Of a stretch of 64,000 bases of DNA, positions 1 to 7,861 are shown piece by piece. Positions within the stretch are counted from its first letter, which is position 1; every line of letters starts with the position of its first letter. The stretch comes from Candidatus Eremiobacterota bacterium. GTDB taxonomy: Bacteria; Vulcanimicrobiota; CADAWZ01; Ess09-12. The stretch covers positions 1 to 64,000 of the forward strand of contig JAVHLM010000030.1 in assembly GCA_031082125.1 (NCBI GenBank), in the 5' to 3' direction. Below the pieces are notes generated by a model. That model worked only from the letters and a program-made list of their open reading frames with translations. It did no database searches and was not told the origin of the DNA. The position numbers were made by a program, and so were the translations under genes.

Positions 1-108
1 ATGACTCTGAAGGCCATAATGCGGCACTGAGCGAAGGATTGGGCCGGTTTCCCCGCGTTTCAGACCTGGCTGCCGCCGGGCGGAATGTTTTTTTGCGGGG
101 GAAAGATT

Positions 109-273
109 TCATGGCTCTTGACGGGTGTCCCTTTTGATTTTCCACCGTGTGCCCCGCCTCTCCTCCGGTGCTTTCTTCTTCCCCGGGACATGGTCTCGCA
201 GAAACTCCTCTACTTCCCTGTGCCTTTCAAAGGCTTCCCGCATACCCCGGCAATCCATCATATTCGCCGCCAT
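109..273 (-). pseudogene. Short ORF, possible remnant of a decayed gene
   Basis: The first ATG gives 54 codons ending at TGA 109-111, rich in charged helical residues (EAFERHREVEEFLRDH). The frame stays open upstream to about position 340 with a hydrophobic stretch (AIKLFLLPIPGMAAN) but has no start codon there and is cut by a TAA. GC-rich third positions suggest it was once coding. I recognise no family. It may be the C-terminal end of a degraded gene or a chance frame. Confidence 0.25.
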
Positions 274-345
274 GCCAGGGATCGGGAGCAGAAAGAGTTT
301 GATAGCATCGACCGGGAGCCCGATTGAATAAAAGAGCGGTTATCT

Positions 346-354
346 TGGTATCAT
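346..354 (+). promoter_or_regulatory. Extended -10 promoter element (TGGTATCAT)
   Basis: TGG followed by TATCAT, about 88 nt upstream of the small lipoprotein ORF at 442. The same nine-base string occurs upstream of the genes at 30063 and 39177. The nearest -35-like string is TTGAAT at 324-329, with a long 19-nt spacer. Confidence 0.45.
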
Positions 355-441
355 CTTATAGTGATTATGCAGGAGAGAGATGTGAAGAACAGTTTTTTGT
401 GCTGAAGCAATTAATCGAGAAGTATGCGAATGAGGTGCAAA

Positions 442-531
442 ATGGAAGATAACAGGACAGGAGTAGCAAGCATAGTATGGACTGTGGCTCTTTTTGTCAT
501 TCTCGTGATGTTTGCCGGCTGCGGATGCTGA
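442..531 (+). CDS. Micro-lipoprotein or truncated lipoprotein (29 aa)
   Basis: A 29-residue ORF preceded by GAGGTG at 432-437. The product is one hydrophobic segment (IVWTVALFVILVMFAGCGC) ending in a lipobox-like FAGC, with TGA directly after the second cysteine. Full-length lipoproteins elsewhere in this window begin the same way and continue into a Gly-rich linker. Here the bases after the stop would read Gly-Gly-Gly-Val and then a second stop. It may be a genuine tiny lipopeptide or a lipoprotein truncated by a nonsense change. In-frame ATGs at 424 and 430 are alternative starts. Confidence 0.45.
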   Translation: MEDNRTGVASIVWTVALFVILVMFAGCGC

Positions 532-734
532 GGAGGAGGCGTATAGATCTCATTGCGGGAGGCTCATTTTCAGGAGGAGTCGCAGGGGTAACGGGGAGCG
601 ACGGCCTTTCCCGGCATGACGCGCTGCCGTAATGTGAACAGAGCAGTTTATGGAAGGCATTTCCTTCATAGAGGTGGAATGATATATCGCCGGTACTGAT
701 ACCGGCGATATATGCATTAAAGGGGGAAACTGCA

Positions 735-1073
735 ATGAAAACCATGAAAGCAGTGCTTCATGTAAACGAGAAGCCCATAGAGCTCAACGAGTTCGCCGGG
801 CATTTCCTCGAGAACATCGTGCTCTCTGCCGCTGCTTCACTCAAGGGCCCCGAGGATATCAAGACCCTTGAGTTTCACTACAAGGGAGGGAATTTGACCC
901 TCACTGTCAACGGGGCTCCCATCCCGCTCTCTGCCTTTCCGGAGAAAGTCATTACCGGTACGCTGCTTGGCCTCATCAGCTCCTACAAAGGAGTGGAGAA
1001 AATAGAGCATTTCACGGTGGCTATGAAGCAGGGGAAAGGGTCTGTTCCTGCCTGCAAGGGATCATGCAAGTGA
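735..1073 (+). CDS. Small uncharacterised protein (112 aa)
   Basis: A soluble 112-residue protein with no signal peptide or membrane segment. A GGGGG tract about 8 nt upstream supports the start at 735; ATG 744 is an in-frame alternative. The body looks like a small alpha/beta fold, and the C-terminus carries two cysteines in a lysine-rich tail (ACKGSCK), a possible metal or disulfide site. It stands alone, convergent with the lipoprotein gene at 1108. I do not recognise the family. Confidence 0.6.
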   Translation: MKTMKAVLHVNEKPIELNEFAGHFLENIVLSAAASLKGPEDIKTLEFHYKGGNLTLTVNGAPIPLSAFPEKVITGTLLGLISSYKGVEKIEHFTVAMKQGKGSVPACKGSCK

Positions 1074-1107
1074 GGCTCCCTTTCTCCTGCCGCCTGCCTC
1101 AAGCCAC

Positions 1108-2976
1108 TCAGTGGTAATACTGCTTCATCTTGGCATAGTTGGGCTTCTGCTTCCACGAGTCCACGGGGAACTTGCCATTGCTGGGATTGATGCCGCCAGC
1201 CACGTCGATCTTGTTGCAGCCGAAAGTGGCCTCGGTCCCGCTTTTCCAGTGGGCGTTCACCGCCTGGTGGACACAGGTCCCCATGAAGGGTCCCAGGTCA
1301 TCGTTTCCATGGGCGAAAGGCATCACGGCCTTGAGCTGCTCCTCGTACTTCGCCGCCTGGGCCTGCTCCGCGGCATCGTCGGGGGTTCCGTTGATCTGCC
1401 ACCCCATTTCGGTGAGCATGAAGGGGATGACCTTCCCGCCGTTGATGGCTTTCATGGCTGCGGGGAAATCGGTTCCTATCCACTTTGAGAAAGCGCTCCC
1501 GTCCTGGAAGCCCTGGACAGCGGCGATAAAGCGGTTCTGGAACACCGTGGAGAGCCCGTTGCTCTCGAAGAGCTCCTTCATCTTGTTGGTTGCCCCTGCG
1601 CCCATCGTGCCGTTATTGTACCACGTCCCCGTGGTGACGGGGGCGATGATGGCGATCCTTTCGCTGTCAGGGATGCCTGCCGCGTCCTCGGCGGCGATAA
1701 TCTTTTTCACCACGTCCACGACCGCCTGGGCCTTGCCGTTCCTGTAGGAGTCATCGGTATAGTTGTCCCACTCGTTGCCGAAGTCCCACATGAGCACGGC
1801 AGGGTGGCGCGTGCCTCCAGGATAGGCCTCGGCGACGAAATTGGGCCACCACGCGTCGTTGCCGCTGTCATTCCTGTGGTCCAGGTACCAGTTCGAGATG
1901 GGGACCATGACATAAATGCCTTTGTCCTGGCAGTACTTGAGGAAATTGGTGTGGATCCTTCCCGACCCCTTCTGGTTCCAGTCGTAGAGGTGGAGGAAGT
2001 TCACTCCCGCCTGGGCGAAGGTGCCGATGTCGTCGCGGCTCTTCGTGCCCGTGCCCCAGAGGTCCTGGCAATCGTTGTTCCAGAAATCTGAGTCGGTGAA
2101 ATAGCCGGTCCCATCGCCCTTGTAGTCGCTGGGGCCTGGAGTATAGCCAAGTCCTTTGAGGGGCCTGAGGTCATAGACCCGCTGTATGGCTGAAGGATAA
2201 GCGCCTGTCTGGGCCTTCCCCGTCATGGTGACCTCAGTGACTTCTCCCGCCGTTGGCGTATAGGAGACGCTCTTTGAGCCCTTTGAAGAGGTCTGGCCGT
2301 CGAAGACGTAGCCGGCCTTCTGTGCATAGACAGTGTATTGTGATCCGGGGACCACTTTGTAAAAGAGGGCTCTGCCGTTCTCTGTTGTTTTATCGAGGGA
2401 CCAGTCCACCGAAGAGCCGCTCATATGGCCAAGATCGGAGAAGTCGGCAGGGTAGTGATCGACATCCACCCCTGAAAGAAGCGCCTTTTTCGCAGAATCA
2501 AGCACCTCGACGACCACGTAGCCGGTATTCGGATCATAGGGATGGTCACCCCCGGCGAACTGGCTCCACTCGCTCTGGCTTATGATGCTGCAGTTCTTCG
2601 AGGTATCGGAGCTCACGTCCACGCTTGTGTTGAGGGCCACGTATGAGTTTTTCGATACCCTGAGGCTGTAGGAGCCTGAAGAGATTCCCGTCATGGTATA
2701 CTTTCCTGCGCTGTCCGTCGTAGCAGAGAAAGAGCCGCACTCCGTGCAGAACGACTTTGGTGAAAGTGAGCACTGGGCACCCTGGACGGGCGTGACGCCG
2801 TCCCTGCCATAGACAGTTCCCGACAGGGCGTAGGTTGTGCCTCCCGTGGTGCCGTTTCCTGATAATGAAGGGAAGTAACCCTGGGAGGAGTCTCCGCCCG
2901 TGCTGCATCCCGCGCCGCAGAAGAGCAGCATCCCGATAAGCGCCAGTGTCAGAACCCCCTTGCCGTTTCGTTTCAT
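1108..2976 (-). CDS. Lipoprotein with carboxypeptidase-regulatory-like domains and a clan GH-A glycoside-hydrolase-like domain
   Basis: A 622-residue protein started by AAGGAGG 4 nt before the ATG. Residues 1-24 form a lipoprotein signal (LLFCGAGC). Next comes a carboxypeptidase-regulatory-like beta-sandwich (about 48-130), then a second beta module beginning WSQFAGGDH (about 138-255) that recurs in the lipoprotein at 10655. The C-terminal half (about 265-620) resembles a TIM-barrel glycoside hydrolase: a strand ending LMWDFGNEW supplies a GNE acid/base glutamate and FMLTEMGW a later candidate nucleophile. This fits clan GH-A (GH2, GH5 or GH72-like); the exact family and substrate are unknown. 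The product is expected to be cell-surface or periplasmic. Confidence 0.75.
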   Translation of the reverse strand: MKRNGKGVLTLALIGMLLFCGAGCSTGGDSSQGYFPSLSGNGTTGGTTYALSGTVYGRDGVTPVQGAQCSLSPKSFCTECGSFSATTDSAGKYTMTGISSGSYSLRVSKNSYVALNTSVDVSSDTSKNCSIISQSEWSQFAGGDHPYDPNTGYVVVEVLDSAKKALLSGVDVDHYPADFSDLGHMSGSSVDWSLDKTTENGRALFYKVVPGSQYTVYAQKAGYVFDGQTSSKGSKSVSYTPTAGEVTEVTMTGKAQTGAYPSAIQRVYDLRPLKGLGYTPGPSDYKGDGTGYFTDSDFWNNDCQDLWGTGTKSRDDIGTFAQAGVNFLHLYDWNQKGSGRIHTNFLKYCQDKGIYVMVPISNWYLDHRNDSGNDAWWPNFVAEAYPGGTRHPAVLMWDFGNEWDNYTDDSYRNGKAQAVVDVVKKIIAAEDAAGIPDSERIAIIAPVTTGTWYNNGTMGAGATNKMKELFESNGLSTVFQNRFIAAVQGFQDGSAFSKWIGTDFPAAMKAINGGKVIPFMLTEMGWQINGTPDDAAEQAQAAKYEEQLKAVMPFAHGNDDLGPFMGTCVHQAVNAHWKSGTEATFGCNKIDVAGGINPSNGKFPVDSWKQKPNYAKMKQYYH

Positions 2977-3276
2977 AAAACCTCCTTATAGTGGTGCAGA
3001 AAATGGGGATAGCCGGGAATCGGAGAGGGCTGCAATGGCTTATCCTTTTCGGGAGGGTCTGAGCTTTTCTGGTGCAAAGCACAGTTTCCTCCGGCTCAAA
3101 AAGCATCTCTCCTTTTCCAATACCTTATAGATTAATTGCCCATGGCAGCTCTCCCTGCCTGTTCTCCGTTCTTTTCTCTGTCAGCAGTGCCTCCTTTCCT
3201 TCAGGTGTCCATGTCCTCCTTGACGCTATTATAGTGATCATTTGTGAAGGCTCCGTGAATGAAATGAGAAGGCCCG
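2977..3276. other. Intergenic gap without a recognisable gene
   Basis: No convincing coding frame. On the minus strand a TATAAT at 3228-3233 could be a distant promoter for the lipoprotein gene at 1108. The broken ogt fragment begins directly after this stretch. Confidence 0.4.
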
Positions 3277-3468
3277 GTGAAGGCCGGCACCGTGGGTAAT
3301 GAGGCCGCGGTGAGGGCCGTGGCAAAAGCGAACGGCGATAACCGCATCGCCATCATCGTACCCTGCCACAGGGTAATTGGAGAGGACGGCAGGCTTGTAG
3401 GCTATGGCGGGGGCGTATGAAGGAAAGAGTTCCTTCTCCGCCTCGAGCAGGAGCACCGCTCAAGGTAA
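3277..3468 (+). pseudogene. Broken C-terminal fragment of a methylated-DNA-protein cysteine methyltransferase (Ogt/MGMT)
   Basis: This frame encodes the family signature around the alkyl-acceptor cysteine: VGNEAAVRAVAKANGDN, then IIVPCHRVIGEDG and LVGYGGGV, then an in-frame TGA at 3418-3420 exactly where family members usually have Trp (GGGLWRK), then RKEFLLRLEQEH. Upstream, a stop lies four codons before position 3277 and the N-terminal half is missing. The acceptor Cys in PCHRV remains, but the gene cannot make a functional repair protein. Identification rests on these motifs, which are diagnostic of the family. Confidence 0.8.
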
Positions 3469-3490
3469 AAATGGGGACAATTGACAATCT
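3467..3490 (+). repeat. Dispersed GGGGACA element (partial copy)
   Basis: AAAAATGGGGACA directly after the ogt fragment. It matches the beginning of the better-preserved copy at 17172 and then diverges. Confidence 0.3.
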
Positions 3491-3520
3491 GCTCACCAAG
3501 CCGGGCTCTCCGGGAAAGCT

Positions 3521-5020
3521 TCATTTGATGATAAAGCCTGTCGTATACTGCCAGGTGGCGCGGTAATCCTTCACCTGGAGCACCGCGCGGGGCCCCCGCC
3601 ATGGCAGGCTGCGGGAATAGCCGAGGGGAGGCAGGCTCCCCTCAGGCTGCCAGTAAACCCAGCCCCTGATATAAGAGCCGTCATGGACCACTTCGACAGT
3701 GGTGCGGTCCGATGTGCCGCTCCAGCAGTTGGGTGTCTCAAGGTGGAAATCCTTCACCAGCCCTGGAATCTGCACATAGGGGCCTCCATCGGTGAAACAG
3801 GCTTCGCTCAAAGGGATTGCGAAGCAAAGGGTCATCTCCAGGAGGTATGGCCTGTAGAAGAGCTCCATGGGGTGGGTGCAGGTAAATTCAAAAGTCACGG
3901 CAAGAGCCTCAGGGTATTTCACCTGCGGTGCAGTGCATTTAAGATCCACCTTGGTGATGCAGAGAGGGTGGTAGAGATAGAAGTCCCTCCAGGGGGGGCA
4001 GTCGCCGCCGGCAAACTCATCCATTGAAGGCCGGGGCTCAAGAGAAAGCGCTGGAGGACGCCCGGAGCATTTATTCACGGACTTCTCCGCTGCGAACAAG
4101 CCCCTCATGGCCTCTCCTGCCCTTTTGGTGAGATACCTCGGGATATCGCCGGTACTTGAAGGCGCCATCGTGGGGAGAATCGGCGGCAGGGGCGGGGCAG
4201 GGGGAAGGGACTTGCGGGAAAGCCTGCCCTGGATCTCATGAAGGGCACTGATTATCTCGAGGACATCGGGAAAGCGCTTCTCCCTGTCATTCTCAAGACA
4301 TCTGTGGACAAGGGCCGAAAGCTCCTGGTCAATGCCTGGCAGGACCTCCTGGAGAGGCTTAAAGTGGAAAGGGCTTTCCTGGGGGTCTCTGCCCGTGAGA
4401 AGCTGGTGCATCGTGGCGCCCAGGGAATAAATATCGGAGCGCCTGTCGCTCTGGTCCTTCCCGTAGAGCTCCGGCGCGGCATAGCCGGGGGTGCCCAGAA
4501 GCAGGGTGTCCCGGGCCTGCCCCGCCTTGAAGTACCGCGCTATGTCAAAATCCACAAGTTTTATGTTCCCGTCAGGCACGAGCATGATGTTGGCAGGCTT
4601 CAGGTCTCTGAATATGATATTGTTCCGGTGGAGTGTCTTGAGGATGTCGCAGAGTTTGAGAGCCCAGCAGATCACCTCCCCCTGGCCGGGCAGGTTTTTC
4701 TCCAGGTGCGATGAGAGGGGGAGGCCTTCCACGTATTCCTCCACAATGAAGTAGCAGTTCTCCTTGGTGAAGTAATCAAAGACCTTTGGCAGGGAAGGGT
4801 GGGAGAGGGTGGTGAGGATGGCCACTTCCCTCAGGAACTTGTTATGGGCTTCCGCGAGGTCCGACTTGAGCTCTTCAAGAGGCCTGGTGATTTTAATGGC
4901 ATACTGCGGACCTTCCGGAAGCTTTTTCACGAGGTACACTATGTTCATCCCCCCCTCGCCGAGGCGGGAGAGAACCTGGTAATTCTCCGCTATGAGGTCT
5001 CCGGGAAGGTATTCTTTCAT
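3521..5020 (-). CDS. Hanks-type serine/threonine protein kinase with a unique C-terminal domain
   Basis: A 499-residue protein. The kinase domain (about 12-265) has a glycine loop GEGGMNIVY (21-29), Lys43 in AIKI, the helix-C Glu in FLREV, an RDLKPAN catalytic loop (138-144) and AAPE (181-184). The metal-binding DFG is DFD (157-159), an unusual variant. A proline-rich linker (about 275-300) leads to a 170-residue C-terminal part of beta character (about 330-499) that I cannot assign. No membrane segment is seen, so it is probably cytosolic. It starts 6 nt after the stop of the membrane protein gene at 5027, so the pair is probably co-translated and that protein is a candidate partner. Confidence 0.85.
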   Translation of the reverse strand: MKEYLPGDLIAENYQVLSRLGEGGMNIVYLVKKLPEGPQYAIKITRPLEELKSDLAEAHNKFLREVAILTTLSHPSLPKVFDYFTKENCYFIVEEYVEGLPLSSHLEKNLPGQGEVICWALKLCDILKTLHRNNIIFRDLKPANIMLVPDGNIKLVDFDIARYFKAGQARDTLLLGTPGYAAPELYGKDQSDRRSDIYSLGATMHQLLTGRDPQESPFHFKPLQEVLPGIDQELSALVHRCLENDREKRFPDVLEIISALHEIQGRLSRKSLPPAPPLPPILPTMAPSSTGDIPRYLTKRAGEAMRGLFAAEKSVNKCSGRPPALSLEPRPSMDEFAGGDCPPWRDFYLYHPLCITKVDLKCTAPQVKYPEALAVTFEFTCTHPMELFYRPYLLEMTLCFAIPLSEACFTDGGPYVQIPGLVKDFHLETPNCWSGTSDRTTVEVVHDGSYIRGWVYWQPEGSLPPLGYSRSLPWRGPRAVLQVKDYRATWQYTTGFIIK

Positions 5021-5026
5021 CGTTTT

Positions 5027-5620
5027 CTACGGCGCCTGCGACAATGCTTCTGCGAGACTTATAAGCCTTTTGATATCGATGCGGAGCGAATCAGGGTTGA
5101 AATATGCGCTCAGGTCGGGGTAATCAAAGCTCAGGCATACGGCGCCCTCGTGCACGTCAATGCAGGAATACCCCACATGGAACAGGCCGTCAACGATGTC
5201 TCTCGTGGCCTGGGGAGAGAGAGCATTGGCCACTTTCTGCCTGGCGGCGGTTTCAATAAGATAGCGCTCGTCAAAATCCGGCTCGCCGATTTCCACTTCG
5301 CTGAGGAGACGGCAGTCTTTCCCAAGCTTCTGCAGGCCACCCTCGGGAGAGATTTTCATGCTGAACGGCGTCGCCGTGAAGAGAGTGACGGTGATGAAGA
5401 GAGGCTGATTCCTGCCTTGTTTTGATATCTCGATGCTGAGGCTGTATCCTTCAAATTTCCCCATGATCCTTGCAGGGCTCAATCCCTGGATCTGGGGGCT
5501 CTCAAGGAGGGGAGCGATGCGCGTCAAAAAGCTCTTGGCGGAAAGTGATGTCAAGGCAGAAAGAGTATATCCTGCCGCGAATACCGCCAGGGCAAATAGC
5601 AGGAATCCTATGTCAGTCAT
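5027..5620 (-). CDS. N-terminally membrane-anchored uncharacterised protein
   Basis: 197 residues. Residues 5-27 form a hydrophobic anchor (FLLFALAVFAAGYTLSALT) followed by a soluble domain of about 170 residues without cysteine motifs or recognisable catalytic residues. It is the first gene of a two-gene unit with the Ser/Thr kinase downstream (6-nt gap), which suggests it acts with or is phosphorylated by the kinase. The family is not recognised. Confidence 0.65.
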   Translation of the reverse strand: MTDIGFLLFALAVFAAGYTLSALTSLSAKSFLTRIAPLLESPQIQGLSPARIMGKFEGYSLSIEISKQGRNQPLFITVTLFTATPFSMKISPEGGLQKLGKDCRLLSEVEIGEPDFDERYLIETAARQKVANALSPQATRDIVDGLFHVGYSCIDVHEGAVCLSFDYPDLSAYFNPDSLRIDIKRLISLAEALSQAP

Positions 5621-5628
5621 GACCGCTC

Positions 5629-5683
5629 CAAAAAGTAGTGACAGACTCCTCTCTTTACCAATTTTTACAAAGAGGAGCTATTC
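5629..5683. repeat. Dispersed GACAGACTCC element with hairpin
   Basis: AGTGACAGACTCCTCTCTTT followed by TTTTTACAAAGAGGAG. The two arms CTCCTCT(CT)TT and AAAGAGGAG can pair. The core GACAGACTCC and the following TTTACAA resemble the copy at 17172. It lies in the divergent gap between 5620 and 5826. Confidence 0.4.
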
Positions 5684-5718
5684 CCCTGCTGGTCCCTCTA
5701 TCGGGAAAGGCCCTTTTC

Positions 5719-5727
5719 TGGTATAAT
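5719..5727 (+). promoter_or_regulatory. Extended -10 promoter element (TGGTATAAT)
   Basis: TGG plus a perfect TATAAT, 98 nt upstream of the methyltransferase start at 5826. No good -35 is visible, as expected for extended -10 promoters. Confidence 0.55.
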
Positions 5728-5825
5728 CACCTCAAAGCGCCCGATTAATTGAATGGGTCGATAAAAAAGAGGGCAGGGGCAGCCTCCCTGGTGCGCGGGC
5801 TGCCATAGAAAAGCTAAAAGGGGAA

Positions 5826-6365
5826 ATGCCTGTGCATGCAGCAATGCTCGTTGTGTTCGCCCTTGGCACGGCGGCTATCTGTTATTACTCCTGGTGGCTC
5901 TCCCTCAGGGCCCGCCGCTACCACGGCATCCCCCGCTTTGTCGCCTTTGAGAGCCTTTTATTGATGGTGCTCCTCAACGCAGGATCGTGGTTCAAGGATC
6001 CCTTCTGCCTGCGCCAGATTGTCTCGTGGATAGTCCTTTTTGCCTCTCTCTACCCTTCAATGGCGGGATATCTTCTTCTGCGCGGAGCAGGCAGGGCGGA
6101 AGGAACCTTTGAGAACACGAGCGTCCTCGTGAAATCGGGCGTCTATAAGTATATAAGGCACCCTCTTTACACCTCCCTGCTTCTTTTGGGCGTGGGGGTC
6201 TTCCTGAAAGACGTGACCATTCTCACTACAATCCTTATGCTGGTGAGCACGGCTGCTCTTTTCGCCACTGCATTGATGGAGGAAAGAGAGATGGTGCGGA
6301 AATTCGGCGGCGAGTACGAAGCCTATATGAAGGAGACAAAGAGGTTCATCCCCTTTCTCTACTGA
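5826..6365 (+). CDS. Isoprenylcysteine carboxyl methyltransferase (ICMT)-like integral membrane methyltransferase
   Basis: 179 residues with about four to five hydrophobic segments. The C-terminal part carries the signature of the ICMT/phospholipid-methyltransferase-like family: GVYKYIRHPLYTS (about 106-118), then EER followed by FGGEYEAYMKETKRFIP. Members use S-adenosylmethionine at the membrane interface to methylate lipids or prenylated substrates; the bacterial substrate is unknown. AAAAGGGGAA precedes the ATG closely. It is monocistronic and divergent from the kinase operon. Confidence 0.8.
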   Translation: MPVHAAMLVVFALGTAAICYYSWWLSLRARRYHGIPRFVAFESLLLMVLLNAGSWFKDPFCLRQIVSWIVLFASLYPSMAGYLLLRGAGRAEGTFENTSVLVKSGVYKYIRHPLYTSLLLLGVGVFLKDVTILTTILMLVSTAALFATALMEEREMVRKFGGEYEAYMKETKRFIPFLY

Positions 6366-6375
6366 ATGATACTGG

Positions 6376-6504
6376 GAAAGCAAGTCTGTCGCCTAATTTC
6401 CCGAACAGGAGAAGGGTGCTCACGAGCACCAGCAGGTACACCAGGGTCACCTGGACCACTTCGCCGGGAGCGGCGTTGAATTCCCTGGATCCTGCAAAAT
6501 GGCT
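6376..6504 (-). pseudogene. Fragment of an MFS (EmrB/QacA-type) transporter
   Basis: A minus-strand frame reads EFNAAPGEVVQVTLVYLLV and then LLLFGKLGDRL. This matches the first transmembrane segments and loop 2-3 signature of drug/H+ antiporters of the major facilitator superfamily (FxAxxxxVQWVxxxYLL, GxLGDR). There is no start, similarity ends just after GDRL, and the frame runs into the ICMT gene end, so only about 40 codons survive. Confidence 0.6.
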
Positions 6505-6529
6505 CCGGTGCTCTCCCGGGAAAGGGTTT

Positions 6530-7561
6530 CTAAAGGAACTTGAGAATGTTCGGGGTGTAGAGCTCTTTCACGGCAGCAATGCGTGCCTTGATCTGGCTCT
6601 TGTTGGGCAGGAGGCTGATGCATTCCTTCTGGTATTCGAATACCTGCTGCACGGGAAAGGTCTCCCACAGGTTCCTGCTCTTCTCGTAGAACAGTACCAC
6701 CGCGTCCACGCTGCTGGCGAGGATGGAGCTCTGGAGCGCCAGGTTGAGGCACGCCTGGCGGCGAAGCACCACGTCTTTGGAGGCACGCATGGTGGTTACC
6801 AGGAATGACTGCAGCTTGGTGCGTGTCCCGTCGGACAGGGCATTCCCCGTCGATGACCCGATGATGCCGAGGAGGGCCAGGCACTCCTTTTTCTGCTTTG
6901 AGCTGGCGTAGCCTTTTATCAACTGGTCGGCCACTGCATCGAGGGAGGCCGGCGCGATACCCAGGGCGGTGAAGATGCCCTGGCGGTGCGCCTCCTGTAC
7001 GGGTGCCCACAGCACGCCGTCAAGACCGCGCATGTAGGCTACCTTCTTGTTGGTGGAATCCATGACCTTGAGCACCGAGGCCTGGTTGCCCACGCGGATG
7101 CGCTTCAGGTCGGCAGCAGGGTTGAAGATGCTCACCGCTCTCGGCTTAAGCTTTTTTGTATAGTCGATGACAGGCAGGCTGCTCCGGGCGCTCTCAGGCA
7201 GGAAGCGGCCCTCAAGTGCAAGTGCCGTATCGCCGGTGGCTTTATAGGCCTTTTGTGCACTCTCCAGGACTTTTTTCGCGAAATCTGCCTTGTTCGCCGC
7301 GTAAAAGGCGTCCACTATGGCACGGATGGCGCCGGCCGCCTCGAGATCGCCGCTCTTCCACTGAGGGCTGGCTATGAGCTTCAGGGCCAGGCGCTGCGCC
7401 CCGGCATAGTCCCTGGCGTCAATGAGCCGCAGGCACTCATCAGTCGTCGAGCTCACGAAGCCCGATATGGTCCTGCTTTCAGCGACCAGGGCCGCCTGCG
7501 GCAGCAGAGCGAAGGCAAGCAGCAGGGTAAGTACCAGGAACAGGAATCGTCTTGCATTCAT
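6530..7561 (-). CDS. Secreted helical-repeat protein, uncharacterised
   Basis: 343 residues. GGAGGG lies 8 nt before the ATG. Residues 1-28 are a classical signal peptide (FLFLVLTLLLAFALLPQAALVA) without lipobox cysteine, so the product is periplasmic or exported. The rest is mostly amphipathic helix with alternating alanine and leucine, suggestive of a HEAT- or TPR-like solenoid; I cannot place individual repeats. No catalytic motif. It is monocistronic and follows the MFS remnant. The family is not recognised. Confidence 0.7.
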   Translation of the reverse strand: MNARRFLFLVLTLLLAFALLPQAALVAESRTISGFVSSTTDECLRLIDARDYAGAQRLALKLIASPQWKSGDLEAAGAIRAIVDAFYAANKADFAKKVLESAQKAYKATGDTALALEGRFLPESARSSLPVIDYTKKLKPRAVSIFNPAADLKRIRVGNQASVLKVMDSTNKKVAYMRGLDGVLWAPVQEAHRQGIFTALGIAPASLDAVADQLIKGYASSKQKKECLALLGIIGSSTGNALSDGTRTKLQSFLVTTMRASKDVVLRRQACLNLALQSSILASSVDAVVLFYEKSRNLWETFPVQQVFEYQKECISLLPNKSQIKARIAAVKELYTPNILKFL

Positions 7562-7603
7562 CTGTCAGTCCCTCCTCTGAGAATCATTGATATGCCAGGA
7601 CCT

Positions 7604-7612
7604 ATAATATCA
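7604..7612 (-). promoter_or_regulatory. Extended -10 promoter element (TGATATTAT)
   Basis: TGA plus TATTAT on the minus strand, about 43 nt upstream of the ATG at 7561. It belongs to the TG-N-TATNAT set seen through the window. Confidence 0.4.
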
Positions 7613-7790
7613 TGATGCTGTCTGATATACTCTGGAGCATGAATAGATATTCCCTGAAATCAGCTCCGGCACCTCTGCGGGGAAAACCTGGGAGAGGCCT
7701 GATACACTCCCTTCCCTTGCCGTGCTGAGAATTATCTGCTAAAATCTTCAATGACAGGAGAATAGTCCTTATTCCATTGGCACAAAAGAG

Positions 7791-7811
7791 CCTTATCATT
7801 TCCCGATAAGG
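7791..7811 (+). promoter_or_regulatory. Inverted repeat upstream of the histidine kinase gene
   Basis: CCTTATC, loop ATTTCCC, GATAAGG, followed by TTTT. The perfect 7-bp stem lies 50 nt upstream of the histidine kinase ATG and downstream of the candidate promoter at 7737. It could be a weak attenuator or a dimeric regulator site. Confidence 0.35.
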
Positions 7812-7861
7812 TTTTGCAGCACCTCCTGGCAGTGGGAATCATTCCATAAGGGGAAGCAGCA

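Larger units (their letters stand above)
1..441. other. Intergenic stretch with a possible gene remnant and a promoter
   Basis: I see no complete gene here. The first 100 bases hold nothing I recognise. A short minus-strand frame (109-273) and an extended -10 element (346-354) are listed separately. Two overlapping plus-strand frames around 85-331 have no ribosome binding site and an unconvincing composition, so they are left out. Confidence 0.5.
7562..7861. other. Divergent intergenic region with promoter-like elements and an inverted repeat
   Basis: 300 bases between the secreted protein and the histidine kinase. On the minus strand TGATATTAT at 7604-7612 is a candidate extended -10. On the plus strand TGCTAAAAT lies at 7737-7745. 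An inverted repeat is at 7791-7811. No gene is seen. Confidence 0.45.
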
